DNA of 20,000 bases from Prorocentrum cordatum (Eukaryota > Sar > Dinophyceae > Prorocentrales > Prorocentraceae): positions 1 to 20,000 of the forward strand of contig CAUYUJ010017785.1 in assembly GCA_963575745.1 (NCBI GenBank), written 5' to 3'. Shown piece by piece: positions 9,391 through 17,275 of the stretch. How positions within the stretch are numbered: the stretch's first letter is position 1; each line of letters opens with the position of its first letter. The translations under genes and the position numbers were made by a program. Under the pieces are notes generated by a model. It saw nothing but the letters and a program-made list of their open reading frames with translations. It was not told where the DNA came from and made no database searches.

Positions 9391-9751
9391 ACGAGTATTG
9401 TTCTTCTTAGTATTACTACTCTTCTTGTCCTTCGTATCATTAGTAGTAGTCCTCTTATTAACCGTCTCGGCACTACAATTAACCTTCGTGCTAGTATTGT
9501 CTTGTTGTACTGATTTTCGCCGTAACAATAGGAGTATGATGAATATGCTTGTTATGCGTATACCTACTCTATCATCAGTACTACTTCTTGTATCAGTATT
9601 GTCCTTATTGGTACTCCTTTACTGATCAGTTATAAGATTGTTCGTCGTCTTCGTCGTCTTCGTCTTCGTCTACTTATGATTATTATTCGTTCCATTGTTC
9701 TTATTCGTAGAATGAGTAGTATTCTTGTTACACGTATTAATGTTCTCCTTG
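9391..9751. repeat. Low-complexity pyrimidine/AT stretch with TCGTCTTCG run
   Basis: Loose trinucleotide composition (CTT, TAC, AGT, TCG words). The most regular part is GTCGTCTTCGTCGTCTTCG at 9643-9670. No gene recognised. Confidence 0.55.
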
Positions 9752-9897
9752 TGCCTCCTCCTTCTCCTCCTCCGCCTCCTCCTCCGCATCCCCCTCCTCA
9801 TCCGCTTTCTCCTCCTCCTTGTCCTCCTCCTCCCTACTCATCCCTCCTCCTCCTCCTCCTTTTCCTCCTCCTCCTCCTCATCCTCCTCCTCCTCCCC
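9752..9897. repeat. Interrupted (CTC)n tract
   Basis: CTCCTC runs with CGC, CAT and TTT interruptions. Confidence 0.85.
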
Positions 9898-10026
9898 AAG
9901 TCAATTTCCTTATAGATAACTCCTCCCTGTCACACCCCGAGGCCGGTCAAAAGGGCGGGCCAGGCGCTTCGCCTGAGAATTCCTCACAGCTTATGATCCT
10001 GAAACTTGAAATTCACAACAGTTTTG

Positions 10027-10345
10027 TGGATTAAGGGCGGCCCGCTTTCAAAATGTGGTCATCGCCTCAACGCCGCGCACATTCGTCTCAACAGTTTGCA
10101 AAGAGTTTTACGGATGGAGGGCGGTCCGTTTTGACCATGTGGCTATCGCCCTGGCGGCGAGCACACTCGTCTGAAAAAGCTTGCAAGGGCTTCACGGATG
10201 GAGGGCGCCTCCTTTTCAAAATGTGGCTCTCGACCTTAACGACGCACCCATTCGTCTCAAAGTTTGCAAGAGTTTTACGGATGGAGGGCGGCTCCTTTTC
10301 AAAAAGTGACTCTCGCCTTAGCGCACATTCGACTTAAGAGCGTGC
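10027..10345. repeat. ~84-bp tandem repeat, block 2
   Basis: Units start at 10027, 10111, 10195 and 10278 (offsets 84, 84, 83). Shared words include ACGGATGGAGGGCGG, TTTTCAAAATGTGGC and ATTCGTCTCAA. Block 1 at 8838-9165 is an older or more diverged relative. Confidence 0.85.
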
Positions 10346-10373
10346 AACAATTTGAAGGCTTACTATGACAAAC

Positions 10374-10519
10374 GTCCCAGAAAGTGCGTCTTGGCACGAT
10401 GTTGGAATGTCAGGGCGCAACTGTCACGCTGATTCGCTGTATTGATGTCCCAGGAAAGGTGCTCCCGCACGATTCAGGATCGCCAAGACGCAACAGTAAC
10501 AGTGATTCGCGGCGTTGAG
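10374..10519. repeat. 73-bp tandem pair
   Basis: GTCCCAG starts at 10374 and 10447. Shared in register: GCACGAT, GACGCAAC/GGCGCAAC, and GTGATTCGC/CTGATTCGC. The units are clearly related but diverged. Confidence 0.65.
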
Positions 10520-10655
10520 GCCCCGCAATGCCAGATGTTCAAACGGTTGACTTCCAACTAGGCATTTCCCTAACCTTTTTTATCTGTGTAGGAGCAGATG
10601 AGGAGGAAACTTGGAGGGAGGGTTTATTGCAGTGTCGTTGGTGAGTCTTGCACTT

Positions 10656-10797
10656 CCCCTGCTCCTCCTCCACCTCCTCCTCCTCCTCCTCCTCCTCCTC
10701 CTCCTCCCTCCTCCCTCCTCCTCCTCCTCCGCCTCCTCCTCCTCTTCCTCCTCGTCTTCCTCCTCCTCCTCCTCCTCCTCCTCCTCCTCCTCCTGCT
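10656..10797. repeat. (CTC)n tract
   Basis: Long CTC run with CCT, CGC, CTT and CGT interruptions. Frames through it give poly-Pro, Ser or Leu forward and Glu or Gly in reverse. Confidence 0.9.
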
Positions 10798-11004
10798 CCT
10801 GCTTCCGCTCCCCCTCCTTCGGAGGACGTTCCCCTGCTCTCACAGTAGGCTTGCGGCCCCGTCGAGAGCGAGGTCAACCGCAGCATGTTATCTCCCCTTT
10901 CCTGCAGACTGCCGCCAGAGATTTCTCCTTGCGGGCCGAGGGCCCGCGAGAGAGGCATATTGAGAACGTCTTTGCGGCAATGCCATCGTCCGCCGCCGCT
11001 GCCG

Positions 11005-11161
11005 CCCCTCCTCCTCCTCCTCCTTCTCCTCCTCCTCTTCCCTCCTCCTCCTCCTCATCCTCCTCCTCATTCTCCTCCTCCTCCTCCTCATCCTCCTCCT
11101 CCTCCTCATCCTCCTCCTCCTCCTCCTCCTCCTCCTTCCTCCTCATCCTCCTCCTCCTCCC
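11005..11161. repeat. (CTC)n tract with CAT interruptions
   Basis: CTCCTC runs interrupted at intervals by CTCAT, giving a second-order pattern. Confidence 0.9.
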
Positions 11162-12044
11162 ACAGGTGCGCTTTTTCGACAGAGCGCCTCGGGGGGGGCC
11201 CGGCAGTCCAGGAAGGAAGGCCGCGGCTAAGGTCTGCCTGCAGCATCTCTCGCGCGACGGAGCGACCAGATCCAGACCTCTGGTGGATCGGCCCGCGAGC
11301 CCCTGATCTCTCGAGCCAAGACGAAGGAAGAACAAAAACAAACATCGTGCTGAGATTCCTCTGGAGCCCAACGGGTCTGGAATGTGCAAAAGCTGGCGGG
11401 CGCCGCGGCCGTGCCAGAGCGTTCCGGCACGCTCTGGGCCCGAGAACGGCCCCCCTGGACGGCGGGGGCAAAGGAACATACCGGTGCGGCTGCTCCCCCG
11501 GCCCCTCCCAGGCCTTCGACGCGAGCCCAGCGTCGGCGACAAGAGCCCTCCCCCGAAAAACCCAAATAGGGGGAAAACAAACCTCCCTCGCTTTTGACCA
11601 CCCTCGCTTCCAAGAGATACCAAACGACGCCAAATTGCAGCCTGTACTGGTCAGGCCGCTAGACGAGGAGGCGCGTGGTATGGCTTGGTTTCGCCTGGAA
11701 GCGAAAGCGGGGTAGGTAATTCACGCTCTGACCAAAGGCACAAACGAACGAACAGCATCAGCATCGATGTGCGTTTTTGTTGCCCGCGCGACAGTGGGCG
11801 TACGGCATCTCGGCCCTCTCGGATTGGAAGCTCCAGCGACATGTCGTCGAGTCGTCAGATGTCTGCAGATACCCCAAAAGCGCAGATACACTCCCCGACA
11901 TGCCAGACCAGGGCTATCCTGGGCCCCAGGATGGCGTACACGCCCTCCTGACTGAGGCCAGGCTCTATTAACCATCCTGCGGCCCTGGCCAAGCATGAGT
12001 GGAAGTGTAACCCAAACCCCTATATGTCTTTTGGGAGTCCCGAA
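11162..12044. other. Unassigned sequence, about 0.9 kb
   Basis: No gene recognised on either strand. Open frames of 60-175 codons overlap one another and lack motifs. Local palindromes include ATCCTGGGCCCCAGGAT (11916-11932) and an imperfect fold around CCAGAGCGTTCCGGCACGCT (11413). Confidence 0.45.
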
Positions 12045-12060
12045 GCGGTGCGGTGACAAA

Positions 12061-12102
12061 CCGTACGGTGACCTCGAAATCTCCCAAGACCTCACCGCAC
12101 GG
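12061..12102. repeat. Inverted repeat CCGTACGGTGA / TCACCGCACGG
   Basis: Arms 12061-12071 and 12092-12102, 10 of 11 pairing. This is the first member of a pair spaced 120 bp apart. Confidence 0.7.
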
Positions 12103-12180
12103 TCTGTCACAGCACCGTCTTGGGGCCTCGCAGGCCCCTGTCGCCCGAGACGTCCTCAGAGAACGACCCGAATCCCAAAA

Positions 12181-12220
12181 CCGTGCGGTGACCCCGAATC
12201 CCCACCGACTCACCGCACGG
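12181..12220. repeat. Perfect inverted repeat CCGTGCGGTGA / TCACCGCACGG
   Basis: Arms 12181-12191 and 12210-12220, 11 of 11 pairing with an 18-nt loop. The surrounding ~70 bp resembles 12058-12127. Another GGTGCGGTGAC lies at 12046, and GGTCACCGCACCGTG at 12224. Confidence 0.75.
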
Positions 12221-12260
12221 TGTGGTCACCGCACCGTGTGGGGGCCCCCGAGTCTTCTGT

Positions 12261-12570
12261 TTTTCAAAGCGTCGCCCAGGGACCTCTCGACACCTTCCCG
12301 TGGACGCGCTTCGTCCCCGATCGCTTCACGACGGCCCCGGGGCCCGAAGACGACCCCCCGCACACCGAGAACTGCGACCCTTCCCCGCGCCGTGGTTCGG
12401 CTTCGTGCGCTGCTTTTTCGCACGAGGATCCTAGAACCCAGGAGCGTCTAGAATTGTGGATGCCACGACCATGGACACCCTAACAGTCGTATCATTGAAC
12501 TTAAAATGTGTTCACAATGTCGGAAAATGCCCTAAACATGTTTTACATATGTTTTGTTACACCGGACTCA
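12261..12570. other. Unassigned sequence
   Basis: No gene or repeat recognised; composition shifts from GC-rich to AT-rich near 12480. Confidence 0.4.
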
Positions 12571-12571
12571 C

Positions 12572-12600
12572 TTCTATAGCGCTCATTTCTATAGTGCTCA
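12572..12600. repeat. 15-bp tandem pair TTCTATAGYGCTCA
   Basis: 12572-12585 and 12587-12600 differ by one base. Confidence 0.6.
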
Positions 12601-12629
12601 CCTTGAAATTGTGGTCCGGAAGGGGCCGC

Positions 12630-12800
12630 ACATGCAGGCACATGCCGCACAGTCGCATGCACATGCCCATGCAAATATACAAAAGCCTCAACAGCATTGC
12701 CGCACATGCGCGCACATGCCACACCGTCCGACGCACAGTCGAATGCACGGTCAAGCAAAACTCTGAAAGCATAGACGCACATGCCCGCACATGCCGCAGA
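12630..12800. repeat. CGCACATGCC-type alternating repeat, block 1
   Basis: Words GCACATGCC, GCACATGCG and GCATGCACATGC recur irregularly. They are alternating purine-pyrimidine. The same word family reappears at 14245-14630. Confidence 0.75.
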
Positions 12801-13680
12801 GATGTCGCAGGCGATAGTGGCCTGACCACCTGAGCTCGGGGCATTTCGCAACCCAGAGTTCCGAGGATGTCTCAGGCAAGCGTGGCCGGATCACCATGGG
12901 GCAGGGCATCTTGGAAACCAGAGTGGCGAGGATGTCGCTGGTCAAGGTGACCAGACGACCATGGGGCAGGACACCTCCGAGGTCTGAGTTGTGAGGATGT
13001 CTCAAGCGAAAGTGGCCTGACCACCATGGGGCAAGAGATCTCTGAGGTCAGAGTTGCGAGGATGTCTCTGGGGAGAGTGGTCTGACCACCTCAGCCCAGG
13101 GCATCTCGGAGCCCAGAGTTGCGAGGATGTCTCAGGCAGGACTGGCCTGACCACCTGCTCAGGGCATCTCAGAACCCAGAGTTGCGAGGGTCTCAGGCGA
13201 AAAGGCCGAGACACTATGGAGCAGGGCATCATTGAGGTCAGAGTTGCGAGGATGTCTCAGGCAAAAGTGGCCTGAACAGCTCAACTCAGGGCATCTCGGG
13301 CGAGGATGTCTAAAGCGAAAGTGGTCTAACCACCTCAGCTCAGGGCGTCTCGGAACCCAGAGTTCCGAGGATGTCTCAGGCGAAAGGGGCCGAGACACTA
13401 TCGAGCAGGGCATCATTGAGATCAGGGTTGCGAGGATGTCTCAGGCGACAGTGGCTGACCACCTCAGCTCGGGGCATATCGGAATCGAGACTTGCGAGGA
13501 TGTCTCAGGCGACCGTGGCCTGACCAGCATGGGGCAGGAGATCAAGCGAAAGTGGCCGGGCCACCATGGGGCAGGGCATCTCCGAGACCAGAGTTGCGAG
13601 GATGTCTCAGGCGAAGGTGGCCAGATCACTTCATGTCAAAGCACGTCGGCCTCCAAATTGCCGACGACGTCTCACGCGGA
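12801..13680. repeat. 65-bp tandem array
   Basis: GAGGATGTCT-type markers at 12863, 12928, 12993, 13058, 13123, 13186, 13248, 13302, 13367, 13432, 13496 and 13598, then a diverged one near 13661. The usual spacing is 65 bp with shorter units of 54-64 bp and one 102-bp interval holding a partial unit. Each unit contains GCGAGGATGTCTCAGGCGAA, then AGTGGCCTGACCACC, then CATGGGGCAGGGCATCTC or CTCAGCTCAGGGCATCTC. Confidence 0.93.
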
Positions 13681-13828
13681 ACTGGCCGGACGCGAACGCG
13701 CCGGCGTCCGGAGACGAACGCCGGCCCCGGCATTCTTGCACGTCCCGCACATGCACTGCACAGGTACGCACAGTATTCGCACAGGCCGAGCTCGCCGGTG
13801 GCCGAGCCAGGCCAGCGATTCCGAGATT

Positions 13829-13880
13829 CCCTGAGCTCGGGCCGTCAAGCCACTTTCGCCTGAGACAGCCTCGCAACTCT
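13829..13880 (-). repeat. Inverted partial copy of the 65-bp unit
   Basis: The reverse complement reads GAGTTGCGAGG, then TGTCTCAGGCGAAAGTGGC, then GGCCCGAGCTCAG, matching the array unit in its usual order. It lies about 150 bp beyond the array on the opposite strand, directly against a CTC tract. Confidence 0.8.
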
Positions 13881-13938
13881 CACCTCCTCCTCCTCCTCCT
13901 CCTCCTCCTCCTCCTCCTCCTCCTCCTCCTTCTCCTCT
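13881..13938. repeat. (CTC)n tract
   Basis: Nearly pure CTC run immediately following the inverted 65-bp unit copy. Confidence 0.9.
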
Positions 13939-13991
13939 GGCCGAGCCGAACAGGCAGGCTGGCCAGTGGCCGGGGGCGCCCGCCTCCTCCG

Positions 13992-14031
13992 CCCCCCCCC
14001 TCCTCCCCCCCCCCTCCACCTCCCCCCCCCC
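13992..14031 (-). other. C-rich run, G-quadruplex-type on the minus strand
   Basis: C-runs of 9, 10 and 10 bases separated by short spacers, so the minus strand has long G-runs. Confidence 0.65.
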
Positions 14032-14244
14032 ACTCCCTGCTTCTCCGGCCGAGCTGAGAAGGCGCGCGGGAGTATTCTATTAGGCGGGCGCGCCACCGCC
14101 AGCTCACGAACCGGGCGAATAACCGCCCCCGCCAGCAGCGGGCGAGTCTAAACGCACAACAAACTCTTTCAGGAAACCCTGGCACGCCCCAGGTTAGCTC
14201 TGCGAAGGCCAGGAGGCATTGGAGGCACAGGGGTCCCAGACAGC

Positions 14245-14630
14245 TCCTAGGGCATGAGCGTGCATGTGCATTGGGATGTGCACGCATGTGCGCCCGCGCG
14301 CTTCACCGCATGTGCGTGCATGTGCGGGCCCGCGCGGCCTCCCGAAGAGAGGTTGCACAGGCATGTGCGTGCATGTGCCGATGACAGATCTGCGATTCTC
14401 GAACACCTCCCGCATGTGCAGGCATGTGCGCGCATGTGCGTCGGACTGTGCGTGCATGTGCGTATGATGGATACATCAAAACACAGCGCACATGCCCCCG
14501 CACATGCCCGGGCACGACGTGCACAGTAGGAAGTCCATCCAAGAAGGACCGCACAGGCCTGGCACATGACTGGCACATGCCGCGCACATGCGCGCACATG
14601 ACAGCGCAAAAACGGCCGCACATACACCCA
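14245..14630. repeat. GCATGTGCG / CGCACATGC block with orientation switch
   Basis: From 14245 to about 14465 the plus strand repeats GCATGTGCGTGCATGTGCG. From about 14485 to 14630 it repeats the complement, CGCACATGCC and GGCACATG. The block is a large imperfect palindrome centred near 14475, with mostly alternating purine-pyrimidine sequence. Confidence 0.82.
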
Positions 14631-14639
14631 CCCAGGGGT

Positions 14640-15200
14640 ATAGATGTGAGTGCGGTGTACATGTTTGACACATGTTTGACACATTTTCAGACATCTGGAA
14701 ACTATTCGGCAACATGCTTCCTCTCGACTGATCGTCCTCCACAGATCTAGGACCCAGATGCTCCTCGACGGCCCCCGCCGAGAGAAAGTGCACACGTCCG
14801 AGCGGCACCCCGAGCCCTCCTGCGGGTGGGGAGCCCGGGCGCCCCCACCCGCGCAGCGCAGCGCTCGCGCGGGCGCGTGCGCGGCGGCCTCCGTGGGCTC
14901 GGTGGGGCGCGGGCAGGATGGGCCCGTCGCGGTGGTCGCCGTGGTCGCTCGCAGGTGGCCACCGTGGTCGTCGTCGCTTCTGGGCGGTGGGCGCCCATCT
15001 CCTCGGCACGGCCGGATCCTGGCTGGAACGCGCCCCACGATGGGCGAGCGCGTTCCACTGCCCGCAGGTGGGCTGGATCCGCCGCGGGGGATCTGCGATC
15101 TATCACGTCGGGGCGAGCATGTGTTTTTTGTTGCTCGGACGTTTGCGAGTAGGCGCTTTGCGAGTAGTGGAACGCGTTCGGTGACAAGAGAGGTCCAGGG
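14640..15200. other. Unassigned sequence
   Basis: A doubled CATGTTTGACA occurs at 14659-14681. 14820-15110 is GC-rich with overlapping open frames on both strands. None shows a domain or convincing splice context. Confidence 0.4.
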
Positions 15201-15201
15201 G

Positions 15202-15370
15202 ACGTCGCCGTCGTCGTCGTGGTCTTCGTCGCTGCGTTGTCGTCGACTTCGTCATCGCAGCCGGCGTTGTCATTGTGGTCGTCGTCCCCGCCGTCGTCGT
15301 CGTGGCCGTCGTGGACCTCGCGGACGTCGTCGACGAGGTGGCCGTCGCCATCGTGGTCGTCGCCGTCGGC
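15202..15370. repeat. GTC/GTCGTCGTGG trinucleotide-rich stretch
   Basis: GTCGTCGTGG, GTCGTCGTC and GCCGTC words in a loose triplet period. Reverse-strand frames become Thr/Asp-rich from composition. Confidence 0.75.
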
Positions 15371-16112
15371 GACTGGACCTGAGGAGGTCGCCGAAGAAGA
15401 CGGGAGGGGCGCGGTTGCAGCGGTTGCGGCGCCAAGCGGGGGGTGGGGCGCTCTTCTGCCCCGCGACGCACGCTGACTTGTCTGGCTGTTGCTCTGTGGG
15501 CGGCCTGTGCTCTGGAGAGGCTGCAGCACCGCTCAACGGTGTGCTGTCAGCCAAACCTGCAGGGCGGGCCCCTTCCGCTTCTCTGTGCACTTCAGCTTTG
15601 GCTTCGGCTTCAGCTGCCGGTGCACCATGAAGCGCCTTCGGGCCAGCTCACCCGAGTCGGATTTTCCGTCCGCTCGCACGGGTGCTCCCATCCCCCCCGA
15701 CGCACGCCTCTCGCTGAGAGGAGGCCCATTTAAACAGGGCCCCGTCGCAGATAGATCGGGCTCCTGTCCCTGCGGCCGGCAAGGCCAGGGAGCTGGGTCC
15801 TGCCGGACGGCTCCTCCGGCGCACCCCCCCAAATCGCAGATGAGCGGAACTGAATATCGGCAAGCATTGCTTCTAGAAATTTCCAATTCACCCGAAATCG
15901 TGCATCGGAGCCCGCCGCAGGCAAGAGGGACCTACGCGCCCGCTGGCGCAGCGCGGACTCGGAGCAGGGAAGGCAGTGGACAGGACGCGACGAGGACGAG
16001 AAGCATGAGCCGGAGGAGGAGCTGCTCGCCTCACCTCGCCGAGTTCGGCGCGCCCTTCTCAGCGGCGCGCAGAGGGGGGAAGTGAGAGGGGACAGGCCTT
16101 CTCAGAACGGCT
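15371..16112. other. Unassigned sequence, about 0.7 kb
   Basis: No gene or repeat recognised. Lies downstream (3' side) of the minus-strand exons, so it could hold their 3' flank. Confidence 0.4.
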
Positions 16113-16285
16113 ACACGCAAGCGTGACCCTGGGTAAGAGTGACCGTTGGTGCGCGGCTTTTCGGGGGCCGCGGGGGGGCCAAAAGCGAGCGCGCAAGACG
16201 CCACTACCGCACCGCGCTCGGCGATCAGGGGACCCCAGTGAGCCCGCACCAAAGGTCACTCCGGCCAAGGGTCACTCTTGCGTGT
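16113..16285. mobile_element. Foldback (MITE-like) element with ~41-bp terminal inverted repeats
   Basis: 16113-16153 and the reverse complement of 16245-16285 match at 35 of 41 positions, both starting ACACGCAAG and ending TTGGTGCG. The interior of about 91 bp has further inverted words such as GCGAGCGCG and CGCGCTCGGC, so the whole unit could fold into one hairpin. No ORF lies inside. I saw no convincing target-site duplication, so transposition is inferred from structure only. The right repeat overlaps the end of exon C. Confidence 0.55.
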
Positions 16286-16508
16286 TGTCGACCAGAAGGC
16301 GGCGGGGCTTCGGAGAAGGCCCAGAAAGCTTCTCGGAAGGCCGCGGGCCGCCCTCGCAAGCCTTCTGAGAAGGCCCGCCCCCTCGGCCTCTCCCCGTGGG
16401 CGCGCCGCCGGCCTTCTCCAGGCGCTGCACGCGCCGCAAGCTCCGGAGGACCTCCTCCGCCGGCGCGCCCTTCTTGGCGAGCGCCTGCTGCAGCCCCGCG
16501 CACGCCAC
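16272..16508 (-). CDS. Candidate exon C, possibly terminal, helical segment plus Pro/Gly/Arg-rich tail
   Basis: After the acceptor CGTCGCACAG the frame continues in phase 0 from exon B. Residues 1-33 form a helix-turn-helix-like unit: GLQQALAKKGAPAEEVLRSL, then RRVQRLEKA. They align with exon B around the GxP turn. Residues 34-78 are Gly/Pro/Arg/Ser-rich, contain iterated CCTTCT/AGAAGG DNA words, and look much less like conserved protein. The stop TGA (16274-16272) lies inside the right terminal inverted repeat of the foldback element at 16113-16285, so the last residues are specified by that element. The true exon could end earlier at an unseen or non-canonical donor, because no convincing GT donor was found. 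The helical part is better supported than the tail. Confidence 0.48.
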   Translation of the reverse strand: MACAGLQQALAKKGAPAEEVLRSLRRVQRLEKAGGAPTGRGRGGGPSQKACEGGPRPSEKLSGPSPKPRRLLVDNTQE

Positions 16509-16521
16509 CTGTGCGACGATC
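16500..16521. repeat. 22-bp direct repeat, copy spanning the exon C acceptor
   Basis: Matches 16748-16769 at 21 of 22 positions. On the minus strand the only difference is the base after CGTCGCACA. Here it is G, forming the AG acceptor of exon C. Confidence 0.75.
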
Positions 16522-16747
16522 CCTCCGCCCCCGCCTCCTCCCCCGCCCCCTCCTCCTCGCCCGCCCCCTCCTCCTCCCCCTCCTCCTCCTCCTCCTCCTC
16601 CTCCTCCTCTCCTCCTCCTCCTCCTCCTCTCCTCCTCCTGCACCTCCTCCCCCCGCCTCCTGCACCTCCTCCTCCTCCTCCTCCTCCTCCTCCTCCTCCT
16701 CCTCCTCCTCCTCCTCCTCCTCCTCCTCCTCCTCCTCCGTGATCGTG
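16522..16747. repeat. (CTC/GAG)n tract inside the B-C intron
   Basis: Nearly pure CTC trinucleotides on the plus strand, with a few CCC, GCA and TCTC interruptions. It is the longest such tract here and sits exactly between the 22-bp direct repeats at 16500-16521 and 16748-16769. Confidence 0.9.
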
Positions 16748-16769
16748 GCACGCCACGTGTGCGACGATC
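16748..16769. repeat. 22-bp direct repeat, intronic copy lacking the AG
   Basis: Second copy of the repeat at 16500-16521. On the minus strand it reads CACAC where the other copy has CACAG, so it cannot act as an AG acceptor. With adjacent bases it also forms an imperfect hairpin, GATCGTGGCAC against GTGTGCGACGATC, across 16741-16769. Confidence 0.72.
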
Positions 16770-16779
16770 AAAAACGGGA

Positions 16780-16889
16780 CTTACGCGAGATGGCACAGCG
16801 ACCTTACGCCGCAGCTTACGCGGGCCGCCAGCGCGGCATGCTACATCAGAGACGAGGGCGCTTACGCGCGACCTTACGTGGCAGCTTAC
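16780..16889 (-). repeat. Iterated CGTAAG motif in the B-C intron
   Basis: The plus strand carries CTTAC at 16780, 16803, 16815, 16861, 16873 and 16885, giving six GTAAG words on the gene strand. They fall into two similar groups, each with an internal spacing of 12 bp (16803/16815 and 16861/16873/16885). Confidence 0.7.
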
Positions 16890-16933
16890 GCGCAATGTCG
16901 GCGCGGACGACCCCGATGTGTTACATCGCTCAC

Positions 16934-17041
16934 CTGCCGCTCCGACTCCCAGCGCCGCACCTCCCTGACCCTCAGCCGCGCGTGCTCGATCAGCGTGGGG
17001 GGCACGCCGCTCTGCTTGGCCTCGTGGATCATCTCCGTCAT
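16934..17041 (-). CDS. Candidate internal exon B, 36 codons, helix-turn-helix-like segment
   Basis: This is the best-supported exon in the window. It encodes exactly 36 residues in phase 0, beginning MTEMIHEAKQSGVPPTLIEH and continuing ARLRVREVRRWESERQ. It reads as a short amphipathic helix, a GVP turn and a longer basic helix. The upstream boundary is CTTGTCACAG (acceptor). The downstream boundary is CGGCAG|GTGAGC, a strong consensus donor. Reading through the donor gives 15 more codons and then a stop at 16886, so splicing is needed to reach exon C. The GxP turn between helices is shared with exon C and more loosely with exon A, suggesting one degenerate ~35-residue repeat per exon. The protein family is not identified. 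The exon is short, so a chance open frame is not excluded. Confidence 0.58.
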
Positions 17042-17275
17042 CTGTGACAAGGCCAGGGCTGGGACAAAATCGGACCGTCGAAGACCTCTGATATTCAGCG
17101 GGAAATGCATCGGGCGCCACAGCCGTTCCACAGCGCTCCGAACGATCCGAGAACGTTCTGGAACGCTCCGGGAACGATTCATCCCAGCCCCAGACCCGCC
17201 CGACACCTCCTTCACCCAGCCCTGCGAGTCCACGCTGGGGACAGCGGCCCCCACATCTCCAGCGGGCAGCTTCAC
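17042..17275 (-). other. Possible intron between exons A and B
   Basis: Bounded by GTGAAG and CACAG on the minus strand. It is 234 bp, a multiple of three, with no stop in the exon frame, so retention would add 78 residues. Near its middle are iterated GAACGTTC/GGAACGCTCC-like words of about 11 bp (17136-17180), which look non-coding. Because the frame stays open, the evidence for this intron is weaker than for the B-C intron. Confidence 0.33.

Larger units (their letters stand above)
16509..16933 (-). other. Probable intron between exons B and C, containing (GGA)n and six GTAAG words
   Basis: The intron begins GTGAGC and ends CGCACAG on the minus strand. It is 425 bp, not a multiple of three, and a stop occurs in the exon B frame at 16886. 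The 5' half carries six GTAAG words. The 3' half is a long (GGA)n tract flanked by 22-bp direct repeats. The second direct repeat spans the acceptor and the first nine bases of exon C. Confidence 0.5.

Noticed and set aside
10539-11623. Glu-rich and Gly-rich acidic proteins on the minus strand
   Set aside because: They are translations of GAG repeats; residues outside the tracts show no domain.
14820-15110. Possible exon on the plus strand around CCCGCAG|GTGGGC
   Set aside because: Overlapping open frames on both strands, no recognisable residue pattern, and no matching donor found.
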